This document shows, piece after piece, positions 37,524 through 47,268 of a DNA stretch of 64,000 nt. Source of the DNA: Mesorhizobium sp. (GTDB taxonomy: Bacteria > Pseudomonadota > Alphaproteobacteria > Rhizobiales > Rhizobiaceae); NCBI GenBank assembly GCA_004017275.1, contig SAKE01000001.1, forward strand, positions 124,001 through 188,000. Reading direction: 5' to 3'. The notes under the pieces are model-generated. The model worked only from the letters and a program-made list of their open reading frames with translations, was not told where the DNA came from and searched no databases. Positions within the stretch are counted from its first letter, which is position 1. Each line of letters opens with the position of its first letter. The translations under genes and the position numbers were made by a program.

Positions 37524-38621
37524 CTACCCTCCCCGGATGCGCTCGGCAATGTTTGCGTGCATCTTGTCCACGGAACCATAGACGTCGCGCCTTCCGGTGA
37601 GATGCCTCTGGAGTCTGTCCCCTACGGCGTCGCGATAAAGCGGACCCAGGACCTCCATTCCCGGGTCGGCCAGCAAAGCTTCCAAGGCGCGCTGGGCGGT
37701 ATGAAGGGCCCAAACCAGGCCTTGCCCACCCACCGGATCAAGCGTCGCGGCGGCATCGCCGACTGCGAGCCAGCCTGTGCCTACCACGCTGGACGTCTGC
37801 GCCGGAAACGCCGGATACACGCCGAAGTGCCCGACGACCGGAAGCCCGACGATCCGTCGAACCTCGACAGTCTGCGCGAGCGCTGCATCCCAATACTGTC
37901 GCGGCGTCAGCTTCGACTGCTTGAGCGTCCGCAGACTTGTGTAATGCGTGGCAATCGTGCCGCCTGCGATGTTGCAGGAGAGCGACCACCATCCCGACGC
38001 ACATTCCTCCACCAGGAGGTTGTTGCCGTCCGGCGAGGTAGTGTCACCGTCCAGCCAGGCCGTGAGGGCAAACTGATCGCCGGCACTTATGCGCTGTGCA
38101 CCCTGCGACCTGGCGAAAGCAGCGCGCCGTCCGGTCGCGTCGATCACCAACGGCGCCCTGATGGAAAGACCCATCCCATCCCTGTTGCCTAACATACCCG
38201 ACCACATTCCTCGCTGGCGGCCGAGGCCGTGTATCTTCTGCCGACATCGACCTTTCACTCCCGCTTCGATTGCCAGTAGATAGAGGGCTTCGTCGAACCG
38301 GTTGCGCACCACGCAGATGCCGTCCTGCGCGCCGGACATCTGATATGTACGCTCAACACGCGATCCGTCCCAACGGGACACGATTCCAGCGCTGCGGGAC
38401 GCGATGTCCTGAAACGGCGAAAGCGGGATTGCTAGACGGTCAAGCTCGACGCGTACCACCCCGGACAGATGTTCGCCGGGCCGTGGTGCTTCGAAATCAT
38501 ACCGCTCGACGAGCAGTACGCGGGCACCGTTAAGCGCAAGCAGGCGTGCGACCGTCGAGCCGGCCGGTCCGGCTCCGAGGACGATCTGGTCGAATTCGGT
38601 CACGGAGGCGTCGCGCGCCAC
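37524..38621 (-). CDS. lodB: LodB-like FAD-dependent maturase of a CTQ oxidase
   Basis: 365 aa. An N-terminal Rossmann motif VLGAGPAGSTVARLLALNGA with the acidic end of strand two (VLLVERYDF) marks FAD binding. A second FAD motif, LAVGDAAATLDPVGGQGLVW, lies near residue 290, as in tryptophan-halogenase/geranylgeranyl-reductase-type flavoproteins. In Marinomonas, LodB is required to build the cysteine-tryptophylquinone cofactor of LodA. The gene directly follows the lodA-like gene, and its start overlaps the end of lodA by 22 bp, which argues for coupled synthesis. The name is given by context plus fold. Confidence 0.72.
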   Translation of the reverse strand: MARDASVTEFDQIVLGAGPAGSTVARLLALNGARVLLVERYDFEAPRPGEHLSGVVRVELDRLAIPLSPFQDIASRSAGIVSRWDGSRVERTYQMSGAQDGICVVRNRFDEALYLLAIEAGVKGRCRQKIHGLGRQRGMWSGMLGNRDGMGLSIRAPLVIDATGRRAAFARSQGAQRISAGDQFALTAWLDGDTTSPDGNNLLVEECASGWWSLSCNIAGGTIATHYTSLRTLKQSKLTPRQYWDAALAQTVEVRRIVGLPVVGHFGVYPAFPAQTSSVVGTGWLAVGDAAATLDPVGGQGLVWALHTAQRALEALLADPGMEVLGPLYRDAVGDRLQRHLTGRRDVYGSVDKMHANIAERIRGG

Positions 38622-40912
38622 TTCTGCTCGGTCTCGACAAGCTGATTTGCACCGTCCCGGCGGATGAAACCCAGTTCCCTCCAGTATGTCTTCACATACT
38701 CGATCCTGTCCGGCACATGATGAAGCACATGTTGCATGTCGTTTTCATCCGGCAGCCAGCGCCTGCGTATCGCGCCATCGGCAATGATGCCCGGACGCGA
38801 GGTTGGCCAGAATTCTTCTTCACAGGCGGCGAAGTCCTCAGACCACGGCACTGCGAGATCCTTCGTCAGGGTACCGACGGTGTGGGGGGCGGCGACATTG
38901 GATTTCTTGAACCGGACATCGGGGAAGAAATCGGTGGCGCCGTGGAAAAGCGTCCAACTCGTGTACACCCCCGCTTCGCGGCCTACCTCGATGCCCGGGA
39001 GGAAGGATCCGCCGAGCATCGCGCCCAGGCATGCCATATCGATCAGCGAAGGGACGAACATGGATTCCGCCCGCAGCATCATGTCGAAATACTGCTCGTG
39101 GTTCGCGTTCGGCAGCGCCGCCACTGCCAGATGGAAGTCGGACGTCGCGATGAGTGGATAGATAGCCGTGAACCGCGGCTCCGGCTCTGCCTGCCACGTC
39201 TGGAAGTGATTGTACTGTATCTGCGTGTAGGCAAGTTCGCGCAACAGGGGCATGTCTGCAGCGGTCGCCGGCCAGTACATGTCATCCATGAGCGGCACGA
39301 CCGTTTCCTCGTATGGTGTGAGACCGGGCTTCGCACTGGGTGCAACGTCGCCACCGCAGAGATGTCCGAAATCCGGGTGGCCGTGGAAATGCAGCAGATC
39401 GCCCTCGTGGTACCCATAGTCCGGAAAGTTATACACCTTTCCCTGGTCCGGACCGCCGTCGTAGTCGAGGCGACGCCCGAGCTTGCGGGGAAACATTCCA
39501 TTTTCGAGAGTTGAGACGGTTGTCCCCGGCAGGACAGTCAGGAAATTGCGAGACTTCAGATACAGGGTCTGGGGTTTGCGAAGCCGGTTGAAGATGGCGA
39601 TCTTGAGCCACTCCTTGATTGGCTTGTGGGGATCTCCCCGGAACTTGTTCGGATCGGCATACTGTGCCCAGTTTGTGTGGGCGTCGATCTTGGGGCCGCC
39701 CGCGTCGATCCCCTTGGCTATCGCCGCTTTCTCGGTCACGGAGGGATCGGAAACGGTCGTGGGTTCATCCGGTGGCTTGTTGTGCGCCCTGTCCTTGACC
39801 GATGGAAAACTATGCTCGGGCTGGCCGAATGCCTCGCCGCTGACCGACTTCACGTCGTCGAACAGGCATAGCTGAGGATGAATGTGCACATAGTAGTCGG
39901 TGCGCTTGTAAACCTCTGTCTCACTCTTGTTGATAATCTGCTTGTGCTTGCCGGGTTGCTCGGCAACGACGCCGCCCTGGTCCAACCCGAACGATGCACG
40001 CGCGAACGCGGTGTCCCACAGCGAGACGAAATGGCCTATGTCGGGAGCATAGTCGGGACATCCGACGATCACCCATCCGGGCATGGCGGTAACGGTCGCG
40101 GCTGAGCCTGGTTGGTCGGCCGGAGTGTCGTAGCTCAGATACTTGAAATCCGCGACCGCCCCGCCGCCGGCCTTCTGGCGTAGCGGCGCGCCGCCGCCGA
40201 CAGGAGCGACCACTGCCTCTACCGATCCGTCCCCGGCGGCGTCCGACCACTCGTTCGACCAGAGGCCATGGAGAGCGGTCGTGCCCTGGATCTCGCCTTC
40301 GTTGCCGATGACATGCAGCCGGTTGGTCACCCTGGCTTTGTCGGCCTCGTCGCGTTCGATCATCAGATAGGCAAGGTTCGGACGCCCCGGCACGGGCCGC
40401 ATGCGTTTGCATTCCAGGGCAGCGCTGGCCGTATCCAGTTCGACCGGCGCGTTAGTCGTATTGGGCGAAGGGTCGGCGGCACCGATCACGGACTTCTTGT
40501 TGGCAATGTTCACCTTCCACTGGATCGTGGCGAGGTCCGGTGTGATTTCAAATACCTGAACCGGGTGCCCCGAAACGTCATCAGCGTAGACATAGGCGAA
40601 AACCCGGAAGCGCGCCGCCTGCGGAAAGATATCCCCCGCGGCGTCCTTGAACTTGTTCGCGAACCCTAGCGCAGGCGGATTGAATATCTCGAATGTTGCA
40701 AGCGTCCCAGGAGCGCTGGCCGCTGCGTCAGCCGCGACGCCAGTCCCAAAGAAGCTGCGCGGATGGGTGCGCGGCCTCGGCTTGAACCGCAGATCAGGGA
40801 ACTGCTCCTGGAGAAACATCGGGAACTCGCACGCGAGATGATAGGCCTCGACGCTGCCGCCGAAGCGAGCACAGCCGACGCTTGGATGGACGCGGAACTG
40901 GACGAAAGGCAT
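38600..40912 (-). CDS. LodA/GoxA-like cysteine-tryptophylquinone amino-acid oxidase
   Basis: 770 aa. The start at 40912 is supported by GGAGGAG 7 nt upstream. The N-terminus MPFVQFRVHPSVGCARFGGS is the typical opening of LodA/GoxA proteins. Late motifs include MACLGAMLGGSFLPGIEVG (Cys628), then about 62 residues later AVPWSEDFAACEEEFWPTSR (Trp690). The spacing fits the Cys-Trp pair that forms CTQ in LodA (about 65 apart), but I cannot verify which residues crosslink. Family members deaminate L-lysine, glycine or other amino acids and release hydrogen peroxide, often as an antibacterial agent. The substrate is not predictable here. No signal peptide is seen. Confidence 0.85.
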   Translation of the reverse strand: MPFVQFRVHPSVGCARFGGSVEAYHLACEFPMFLQEQFPDLRFKPRPRTHPRSFFGTGVAADAAASAPGTLATFEIFNPPALGFANKFKDAAGDIFPQAARFRVFAYVYADDVSGHPVQVFEITPDLATIQWKVNIANKKSVIGAADPSPNTTNAPVELDTASAALECKRMRPVPGRPNLAYLMIERDEADKARVTNRLHVIGNEGEIQGTTALHGLWSNEWSDAAGDGSVEAVVAPVGGGAPLRQKAGGGAVADFKYLSYDTPADQPGSAATVTAMPGWVIVGCPDYAPDIGHFVSLWDTAFARASFGLDQGGVVAEQPGKHKQIINKSETEVYKRTDYYVHIHPQLCLFDDVKSVSGEAFGQPEHSFPSVKDRAHNKPPDEPTTVSDPSVTEKAAIAKGIDAGGPKIDAHTNWAQYADPNKFRGDPHKPIKEWLKIAIFNRLRKPQTLYLKSRNFLTVLPGTTVSTLENGMFPRKLGRRLDYDGGPDQGKVYNFPDYGYHEGDLLHFHGHPDFGHLCGGDVAPSAKPGLTPYEETVVPLMDDMYWPATAADMPLLRELAYTQIQYNHFQTWQAEPEPRFTAIYPLIATSDFHLAVAALPNANHEQYFDMMLRAESMFVPSLIDMACLGAMLGGSFLPGIEVGREAGVYTSWTLFHGATDFFPDVRFKKSNVAAPHTVGTLTKDLAVPWSEDFAACEEEFWPTSRPGIIADGAIRRRWLPDENDMQHVLHHVPDRIEYVKTYWRELGFIRRDGANQLVETEQKWRATPP

Positions 40913-40996
40913 GGCGCAACTCCTCCGGTACGAGGAAATTCTGCTTTCGGCCTGACCGAAACTTTCCAGGATCAATGTAAAGATAGCTTCAGCTGC

Positions 40997-41024
40997 TTGA
41001 AAAGGGAAGTGGCTATGCTACCTT
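40997..41024 (+). promoter_or_regulatory. Candidate sigma-70-type promoter of the four-gene operon
   Basis: TTGAAA (40997-41002) and TACCTT (41019-41024) are separated by 16 bp and lie 34 bp before the ATG at 41058, in the 145-bp gap between the divergent lodA-like gene and the operon. Box match is moderate. The same gap must also hold the promoter for lodA. Confidence 0.35.
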
Positions 41025-41057
41025 AACGCCACCTTATCTCCAATACATGGAACTGCC

Positions 41058-44000
41058 ATGAGTGGAGTGATCAGTACTTTCTTCGTAGAACTGAGAAGGT
41101 TCTTCGGCCCGATTACGGTTGCGGTCGCAAGTCCGCAAAACCTCGCTGTGTTCGCACGGCGCTTTGGCTACGGTCTGGCCGGGCCGGACATGGTGGCGGC
41201 CGCCGGTCAGTTGCGCCCGATGGGCCACAGCGTCGTGCAACTGGGCGGCACCATCAAGAGTGCGGTGGCAAACGGGCTGCGGGCGCAGGACGTCGTCGCG
41301 ATCGGTGATGCTGCCCTTCCATTGTTCCAGGGCATCCGCACCTTCCATCAGGCGTTCAACGGCGCGGTGCCCCAAGGCATGACCGCGCAAGCCTTTGCGC
41401 AGCAGCTACAGAGCTTTCCGGAAGAGCTCTTCGATCTCCTGCTGACCGATTACCTGACGCAGCGTGTTCCCCTGGCACTGCATGGCCTCTCGCTGCTCGA
41501 TGTCGTTGGTACGGAGTTCATACCGGAAACTGGCGCGCAACGATCGCGCGGCCTCGCCTACGTCGCCACCAGCTACCGCTGGGATCGCATCGGCTTGCTG
41601 TTTGATCATCCCGATGAGTGGGCCAAGCAGGCCTATGGCTGGGGCGTCGATTTCCGCAGCGACGTCTTCATACGGAGGCTCGCGAATCTCTTCGATTATC
41701 TCGGCGGCGTGGCCGACCTTCGCGACATGACGCGCGAGCAAGCGCTCGTGTTCATGCCGGACATCATCGACGCGGCCGTAAAGCCCCACGTCGCGCTGGC
41801 GCCGATTGTGCGGACTCACGGCGTACCCGCCGCTCAACTGACCGGCATGGAGGCCGCTGTCGAATTCGGCCTTGCGCTCTTTCCTGTCTCCGGCAAGACG
41901 CCTGCAACGAGGAAGACTGACGCCGGGCTCGCCATCGGTCCGTACACGGAAGGACAGATCGCCCAGACCATTCCGCTCGCCCCCACCGTCGACCTGAAAT
42001 TGAGCGGCGCCGTGGGCGCTACCGGCGGCATCGTCTTCTCGTTCCGACCAAGCGGAGCCGATCATCAGATCGGTGTCGGCGCTGCGGCCTTCAACGGCGA
42101 GTTCGGTGCCGAGATCGTCGTCAAACCCGGACCCGGCGGCAACAAGATTATCCTAATAGGCGACCCCGGTTCGACCAGGATCGAGATAGATTCCGCCGCC
42201 ATCTCCGTAGGTGGCGGCGTTTCCAATGCCGGCGCCGAATTCTTCGCGGCAGCCGGCGTCAAGGCGCTCCACGTCGTCGTCGATGCTTCGAAAGATGGAT
42301 TCCTTGGCTTTCTGCTTGGCGGCCCGATCGAGGTCGATGCAGGCGATCTTCTGATAGGTTGGCGCAGCGGTCGCGGCATCTACTTCGAGGGCGGCACGGG
42401 CGTGCAGGTGACCATCCCCCTCGACAAGCAGATCGGCCCCTTCCATTTGCACGAGATCGGCATCGGGCTGGACTGGAAGGACGCTTTCAAGACGTCGCTG
42501 TCGGTCACCGCCGATGCGAAGCTCGGACCGCTCTTCGCCTATGTGGAAGGCCTTGGCCTCACCGCCACGCTTGTCCCCAGCGACCACGGCGCATTGGGGA
42601 AATTCGACATCGTCTTCGGCTTGAAGCTCCCCACCGGCTATGCGGTTGTGCTCGACGCGCCGCCAATAAGCGGCGGCGGCTTCCTGTCGGTGGGCGACAA
42701 CGAATACCGCGGAGCCCTGGCGCTCAAGCTTGCCACATTCGGCGTGTCGGCATTTGCCGTCCTCAACACCAGGCTGCCGGGAGGGCAAAAGGGCTTCTCC
42801 TTCGTCGCTTCGATCTTCGGCGACTTTGTCTTCCCGCTTGGCTTCGGCTTCTTCCTCACCGGGCTTGGCGGCCTCATCGGCATCAATCGCACCGCCAATA
42901 CCGACGCGCTGCGCGAGGTTCTCTACGCCGGCAATCTCGACACCATCCTGTTTCCCAACGATCCGATCGCCAACGCATCGACGATCCTGGACAACATGGC
43001 GGCGATCTTCCCGCCGCGCGAGGGCCAGTACCTTTTCGGGCCGATGGCGAAGATCGCCTTCAGCCAGCCACCGCTCATCGAAGGCAAGCTTGGCATCGTG
43101 CTGGAGATCGGCAGCGAGGTAAGGCTGCTGATCCTGGGAGCGGTCGGCTCGAAGCTTCCAACCCGTGATGCGCCGCTCGTCTCGCTCGAAGTGGCGTTCT
43201 TCGGCGAGATCGACTTCGGTGCCGGCACCATCTCGTTCGATGCGACGTTGCAGAATTCATACATCCTGCTCTGGGGCGTGTCCGGCGATGTCGCCGTGCG
43301 AACCGGTTGGGCGCCGCGCATCAACCACATCATTTCGTTCGGCGGATTGCATCCGCGCTACCCGAAGCCCGCCAATCTTCCCGACCTTAGGCGGATGTCG
43401 ATCAACTTCGGCACCAACAACCCGCGCATAAGCCTCTGGGCCTACCAGGCGCTGACACTGAACTCGCTGCAGTTCGGCGCCGGCGCCGACCTCTATGCCA
43501 AGGGTCCGAAGATACTGTTTGTCGGACGCGTGGCTGCCGAAGGACATGCCTATTTCCACGCTCTGATCTACTTCAATCCTTTCGCCTTCGACGTGCAGCT
43601 CGGCGGCTCGCTCTCCCTTCTGGTCGACGGCGACGTGGTGGCGGGCCTCGGCTTCGACCTCAGGCTGACGGGACCCAACAACTTCCGCATCGACGGCAAG
43701 GTGTGGGTTACCATCTTCGGCATCGACGTCGATTTCGGCGTCAGCCACGAATGGGGCGACAAGCGCCAGCTGCCCCCGCTTGTCGCCGACCCCGTCGCTG
43801 TCTTGCGCGACGCCATCGCCGCGGCGCCCGCCCTCGAGGCCATCCCGGCCGCCGACCTCAGCGATGGTGTCCGCTTCGTGCGTCCCGGCAAGGACGAACT
43901 GGTCCGGCCGGTGAGCCCCGTGGGCGGCCTGCGCTTCAGCCAGAAGGCGATGCCGCTCGGGATGCGTATCGAGAAGCTCGGAGAAACGCAGATTGCCGGG

Positions 44001-44522
44001 TCGGCGCGAAGCTTCGATCTTGCCGCCTACCCGCAAGCGCTTCCGGGAGATCCGGCGGTAGCCACCGAAGCTGCCGAGATAGAGTTCGTCCATGGTCATT
44101 TCTGGAACATCAGCGAGGCGGATCGCCTGAGAGAGCCAGCCTACGAGCGCCTGAAGAGTGGCTTCGAGATAGCTGGCGGCGCGCGCCTGCGCATCGATAC
44201 GAGCAAAGCGATCACCTCGGAATACGGATACGAACTGGTCATGATCGGCGACGAGCGGGACATTCTGGCTTCCGAGCTCTTTGCCTTCACCAAGATAGTT
44301 GCCGGCGATCTCTCCCGGTGGATGACCGCGAACCACGCCACCTTCGTTTCGCCGCTCGACGCGAAATCGAAGCCCCGGCCGGATTCGCCATCCGTGAAGG
44401 AAGCGAAATTCGGCTTCGCCGAGGCGGGCGCCGCATCGGCTGCAAGCTTCGCGCAGTTCGGAACGGCCGCAGCGGCCGGACTACGCAACCCGGTCGTGGC
44501 CGACTACATGATGGGTCTCTGA
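41058..44522 (+). CDS. Large beta-rich protein, resembles DUF6603 (function unknown)
   Basis: 1154 aa. Residues ~1-240 are helical (for example AQQLQSFPEELFDLLLTDYL). The remaining ~800 residues are a long series of alternating strands rich in Gly and hydrophobics, such as LKLSGAVGATGGIVFSFRPS, GLGLTATLVPSDHGALGKFD, GFGFFLTGLGGLIGINRTAN and FDVQLGGSLSLLVDGDVVAG, ending in an Ala/Lys-rich tail. This look matches, from memory, proteins catalogued as DUF6603. No signal peptide or clear transmembrane helix is seen, and no catalytic motif. It is first in a four-gene operon whose second gene starts 1 bp after its stop. The repeated strands suggest a long barrel or wall-like structural protein. Confidence 0.7.
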   Translation: MSGVISTFFVELRRFFGPITVAVASPQNLAVFARRFGYGLAGPDMVAAAGQLRPMGHSVVQLGGTIKSAVANGLRAQDVVAIGDAALPLFQGIRTFHQAFNGAVPQGMTAQAFAQQLQSFPEELFDLLLTDYLTQRVPLALHGLSLLDVVGTEFIPETGAQRSRGLAYVATSYRWDRIGLLFDHPDEWAKQAYGWGVDFRSDVFIRRLANLFDYLGGVADLRDMTREQALVFMPDIIDAAVKPHVALAPIVRTHGVPAAQLTGMEAAVEFGLALFPVSGKTPATRKTDAGLAIGPYTEGQIAQTIPLAPTVDLKLSGAVGATGGIVFSFRPSGADHQIGVGAAAFNGEFGAEIVVKPGPGGNKIILIGDPGSTRIEIDSAAISVGGGVSNAGAEFFAAAGVKALHVVVDASKDGFLGFLLGGPIEVDAGDLLIGWRSGRGIYFEGGTGVQVTIPLDKQIGPFHLHEIGIGLDWKDAFKTSLSVTADAKLGPLFAYVEGLGLTATLVPSDHGALGKFDIVFGLKLPTGYAVVLDAPPISGGGFLSVGDNEYRGALALKLATFGVSAFAVLNTRLPGGQKGFSFVASIFGDFVFPLGFGFFLTGLGGLIGINRTANTDALREVLYAGNLDTILFPNDPIANASTILDNMAAIFPPREGQYLFGPMAKIAFSQPPLIEGKLGIVLEIGSEVRLLILGAVGSKLPTRDAPLVSLEVAFFGEIDFGAGTISFDATLQNSYILLWGVSGDVAVRTGWAPRINHIISFGGLHPRYPKPANLPDLRRMSINFGTNNPRISLWAYQALTLNSLQFGAGADLYAKGPKILFVGRVAAEGHAYFHALIYFNPFAFDVQLGGSLSLLVDGDVVAGLGFDLRLTGPNNFRIDGKVWVTIFGIDVDFGVSHEWGDKRQLPPLVADPVAVLRDAIAAAPALEAIPAADLSDGVRFVRPGKDELVRPVSPVGGLRFSQKAMPLGMRIEKLGETQIAGSARSFDLAAYPQALPGDPAVATEAAEIEFVHGHFWNISEADRLREPAYERLKSGFEIAGGARLRIDTSKAITSEYGYELVMIGDERDILASELFAFTKIVAGDLSRWMTANHATFVSPLDAKSKPRPDSPSVKEAKFGFAEAGAASAASFAQFGTAAAAGLRNPVVADYMMGL

Positions 44523-44523
44523 G

Positions 44524-47268
44524 ATGAGCTGGTTTTCGCTGCTGCCGGATGCCCTTTCCGAACTCGCCGCGCTGGCCGGCCAGCCGTCTGCGGGCAGCGC
44601 ACGCCGCCGCGTCGCCTTCGGCCTGGATGTCATCGCCGATGGCGTGGTCGCCGCCGGCGAGCGCGTCGCTGTCAGCGCCGAGGTCCTGGGAGCCGGCGAC
44701 ATTGTCGGCATCGATGCGCGGATGATCGCCCGCGTCGAACCGGCGTCCGGTGCGCCGCAGTTCGAGCCGAACTACTTCCCGTTCGTGGAGTTCGTCGATG
44801 CGGATTTCCCCTGGCGGTTCACCTTGCGGACCGATCCGGCCGGCCGGCGGCTGCCATGGCTTGCCGCGATCGCCTTGAAATCCGACGAGTTCGAGTTCCG
44901 CGCCCAGGGAAGCGCGCCGTTGCCGGTGCTGCGCTTGCTGGATCCGGTCAAATCCCTGCCCAATCTTGGCCAGAGCTGGGCCTTCGCCCATGTCCACCTT
45001 GCCCATCCTCTAGAGCAACAGTCGAACGACCTGCCTGGCCTTATCGCGACGCGGCCGGACCTGCATTTCTCGCGTTTGATGGCGCCGCGCAAGCTCGAAC
45101 CGAGCACGGCATACACGCTGTTCCTGGTTCCCACGACGGAGGCGGGACGCCTCGCCGGCCTTGGTCGCATCGAGAAGGCGCAGCCCTTCGACAAGCCCGC
45201 ATGGGCTGGCGATACCCAGGCCGGTCTGGAACTGCCGATCTATCACCAGTCGCGGTTCACCACCTCGGTGCTTTCCGATTTCGAATTGCTGGTCCGCAAG
45301 CTCAAGCCTTACCGGATCGACGCCGAAAGTCCGGTTGCGACACCGGTCGAGGCCTTTGCCGGGTCGCCTGGCTACTATCAGGGCTACGCGAATCCGAACG
45401 CGACGTTCCAGGTGCAGGATGCGCTGATGCGCCCGGATCTGTCGGTGCAGGCCTTCAACACCGACCCGGTGCTTCATCCGCTGTTGAAGAAGACGCTGGA
45501 GGCGGAGATCGCCGGCGAACTCGTCGGTGCCGGCGCGGACGGGCCGAACAAGGAGGACCCGTTGATCGCCATGCCGCCCTATGGCTGGCGCTTCCGCAAG
45601 CAGACCACGCTCGATGCCGCGCAGGCGGCGAACGGGCAAGTTGTCGACCGCGTCAACCTCGACCTCAAATTCCGCCATGCCGCCGGTCTCGGCGCCGAGA
45701 CCGTGCGCCGCAATCAGGAAAAATACGCGGCGCTCTGTTGGGATCAATATGCGGAGGTCGTTGCCACCAACCAGGCGCTGGCGCGATTGCGTCTGGCCCA
45801 GCAGCTCTCCCAGGTTTTCAATCGGCGGCATATCGAGCACCTCGCACCGGAGACGATCGTCGCCCTTTCGGAATCGGTGCATGCCGTCGCGCCGATGACG
45901 CCCGGCAGGTCGGTCGCCTTCGCCTTTTCGGAAGCCGGTGTGCCGACCTCGTTCGCATCGCGTGCGCTGCGCAGAACCGCTGCCAAGCGCGGCGTGCGGG
46001 CGGGCGCTGCCGGGAAGCCGCGCGAGCCGCGGCTGATCCCGATGCCTGCCTTGCCCGGGACGCGGAAGAACCCGACACAGCAGCGTGTGCAGGCGTCGCT
46101 CACCGCCATCGCCCGGCTGGGCATCGACGGCCGGACACGGACGGCGCTCATCCGCCTGATGGGCGGCGAGTTCGACGGTGATCCGCCCGTTCCGCCGATC
46201 CGCGGCATACCGGTCAATATCGTCTATCCGGAAGACGTGAAGACCACCGTCGGCTCGTTATTCACACTTCTGCCATCGCTCAAGGCGGCGCGCCGAATCG
46301 TTGGAATTGCCGCGGCCGAGTCGACCAAGCTCGACCAGATCATGCGCGCGCCGGTGATCTCCAATCCGCTGGTCGAACCGTTGAAGGAATTCTCCCTGCG
46401 CTCGATCCTGCGCGCTACGGATTCGATGCCCAACAACACGGTATCCGTGGTGAAGGAGAACCGCGCCTTCGTCGAGGCATTCCTGCTCGGTGCCAATCAT
46501 GAGATGAACAACGAGCTGCGCTGGCGCGAATTTCCCACTGACATGCGCGGCACGATCTTCTCCCGCTTCTGGAACCGCAAGCGGCCGCCGGGGGATCCGA
46601 AGGGCGACGACATTCCGCCCATTCACGGTTGGACCGCTCCGCTTGGATCCAACTACGCGGTCGGCGACATCGACCGCAAGGAAGCCCTCGTCCTGCTGAT
46701 CAAGGGCGATCTGATCCGCCGCTTCGGCGAGGTGCTGGTGGTGGCGAACCACGCCCAGACGTCGACCTACAAACATGGCCAGGGCATCGACAGCCCACCT
46801 GTCTTCGGCGGGCTTCTGACCCGCGATCTTGCCTATTTCGGCTTCGACGTCGCGCGCGACACGGTGCTCGCCGACAAGGCGAAATTCTTCTTCGTCATCT
46901 ACGAGGCGCCCGGCAAGGTGCGCTTCGGACTGGACATAGGCAGCGCCCAGGTGCGGCGCGACCGCTTCAGGTTCCAGACGGCGGCGCTCGACTTTCCGAT
47001 AGCGGCGCTCGGACGCGACGCGGCAAAGGCATATCTCCCGGCACACCTGGTCACCGGACATCCGGCCCCCGCCGTGCCGGCGAAATGGGACGAGCTGTCG
47101 TGGTCGCATGTCAGGCTCGACCAGGCCTCCTACATAGACTTCAGCGCTGCCGCACCGCCTGTCGCCGAGGCGCCGAACTATTGGAATCCGCGCGATTCCG
47201 GCCGGCTTGCGCGCAGCTTCTGGCAAAAGCCGATCGCCGCCGTCCTGCCTGCGAAAAGGGTGCTCTGA
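44524..47268 (+). CDS. Conserved large protein of unknown function (914 aa)
   Basis: 914 aa. The N-terminus contains NYFPFVEFVDADFPWRFTLR and LPWLAAIALKSDEFEF, close to a pattern I recall (FVEFD-x-DLPW-x-FTP, then PWL) in uncharacterised proteins of actinobacteria and proteobacteria. The middle (about 300-430) has a charged helical stretch with KYAALCWDQYAEVVATNQAL. The late part contains NHEMNNELRWREFPTDMRGT and FWNRKRPPGDPKGDDIPPIH, also conserved-looking. No signal peptide, membrane helix or known enzyme motif. Its stop TGA overlaps the next ATG by one base, so the two proteins are probably made in fixed ratio. Confidence 0.72.
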   Translation: MSWFSLLPDALSELAALAGQPSAGSARRRVAFGLDVIADGVVAAGERVAVSAEVLGAGDIVGIDARMIARVEPASGAPQFEPNYFPFVEFVDADFPWRFTLRTDPAGRRLPWLAAIALKSDEFEFRAQGSAPLPVLRLLDPVKSLPNLGQSWAFAHVHLAHPLEQQSNDLPGLIATRPDLHFSRLMAPRKLEPSTAYTLFLVPTTEAGRLAGLGRIEKAQPFDKPAWAGDTQAGLELPIYHQSRFTTSVLSDFELLVRKLKPYRIDAESPVATPVEAFAGSPGYYQGYANPNATFQVQDALMRPDLSVQAFNTDPVLHPLLKKTLEAEIAGELVGAGADGPNKEDPLIAMPPYGWRFRKQTTLDAAQAANGQVVDRVNLDLKFRHAAGLGAETVRRNQEKYAALCWDQYAEVVATNQALARLRLAQQLSQVFNRRHIEHLAPETIVALSESVHAVAPMTPGRSVAFAFSEAGVPTSFASRALRRTAAKRGVRAGAAGKPREPRLIPMPALPGTRKNPTQQRVQASLTAIARLGIDGRTRTALIRLMGGEFDGDPPVPPIRGIPVNIVYPEDVKTTVGSLFTLLPSLKAARRIVGIAAAESTKLDQIMRAPVISNPLVEPLKEFSLRSILRATDSMPNNTVSVVKENRAFVEAFLLGANHEMNNELRWREFPTDMRGTIFSRFWNRKRPPGDPKGDDIPPIHGWTAPLGSNYAVGDIDRKEALVLLIKGDLIRRFGEVLVVANHAQTSTYKHGQGIDSPPVFGGLLTRDLAYFGFDVARDTVLADKAKFFFVIYEAPGKVRFGLDIGSAQVRRDRFRFQTAALDFPIAALGRDAAKAYLPAHLVTGHPAPAVPAKWDELSWSHVRLDQASYIDFSAAAPPVAEAPNYWNPRDSGRLARSFWQKPIAAVLPAKRVL

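Noticed and set aside
46629..47267. Upstream extension of the 1505-aa protein to a 1718-aa reading frame
   Set aside because: The extra part overlaps the 914-aa gene in another frame and is Arg-rich shadow. The ATG at 47268 gives a normal start with overlapping stop-start coupling.
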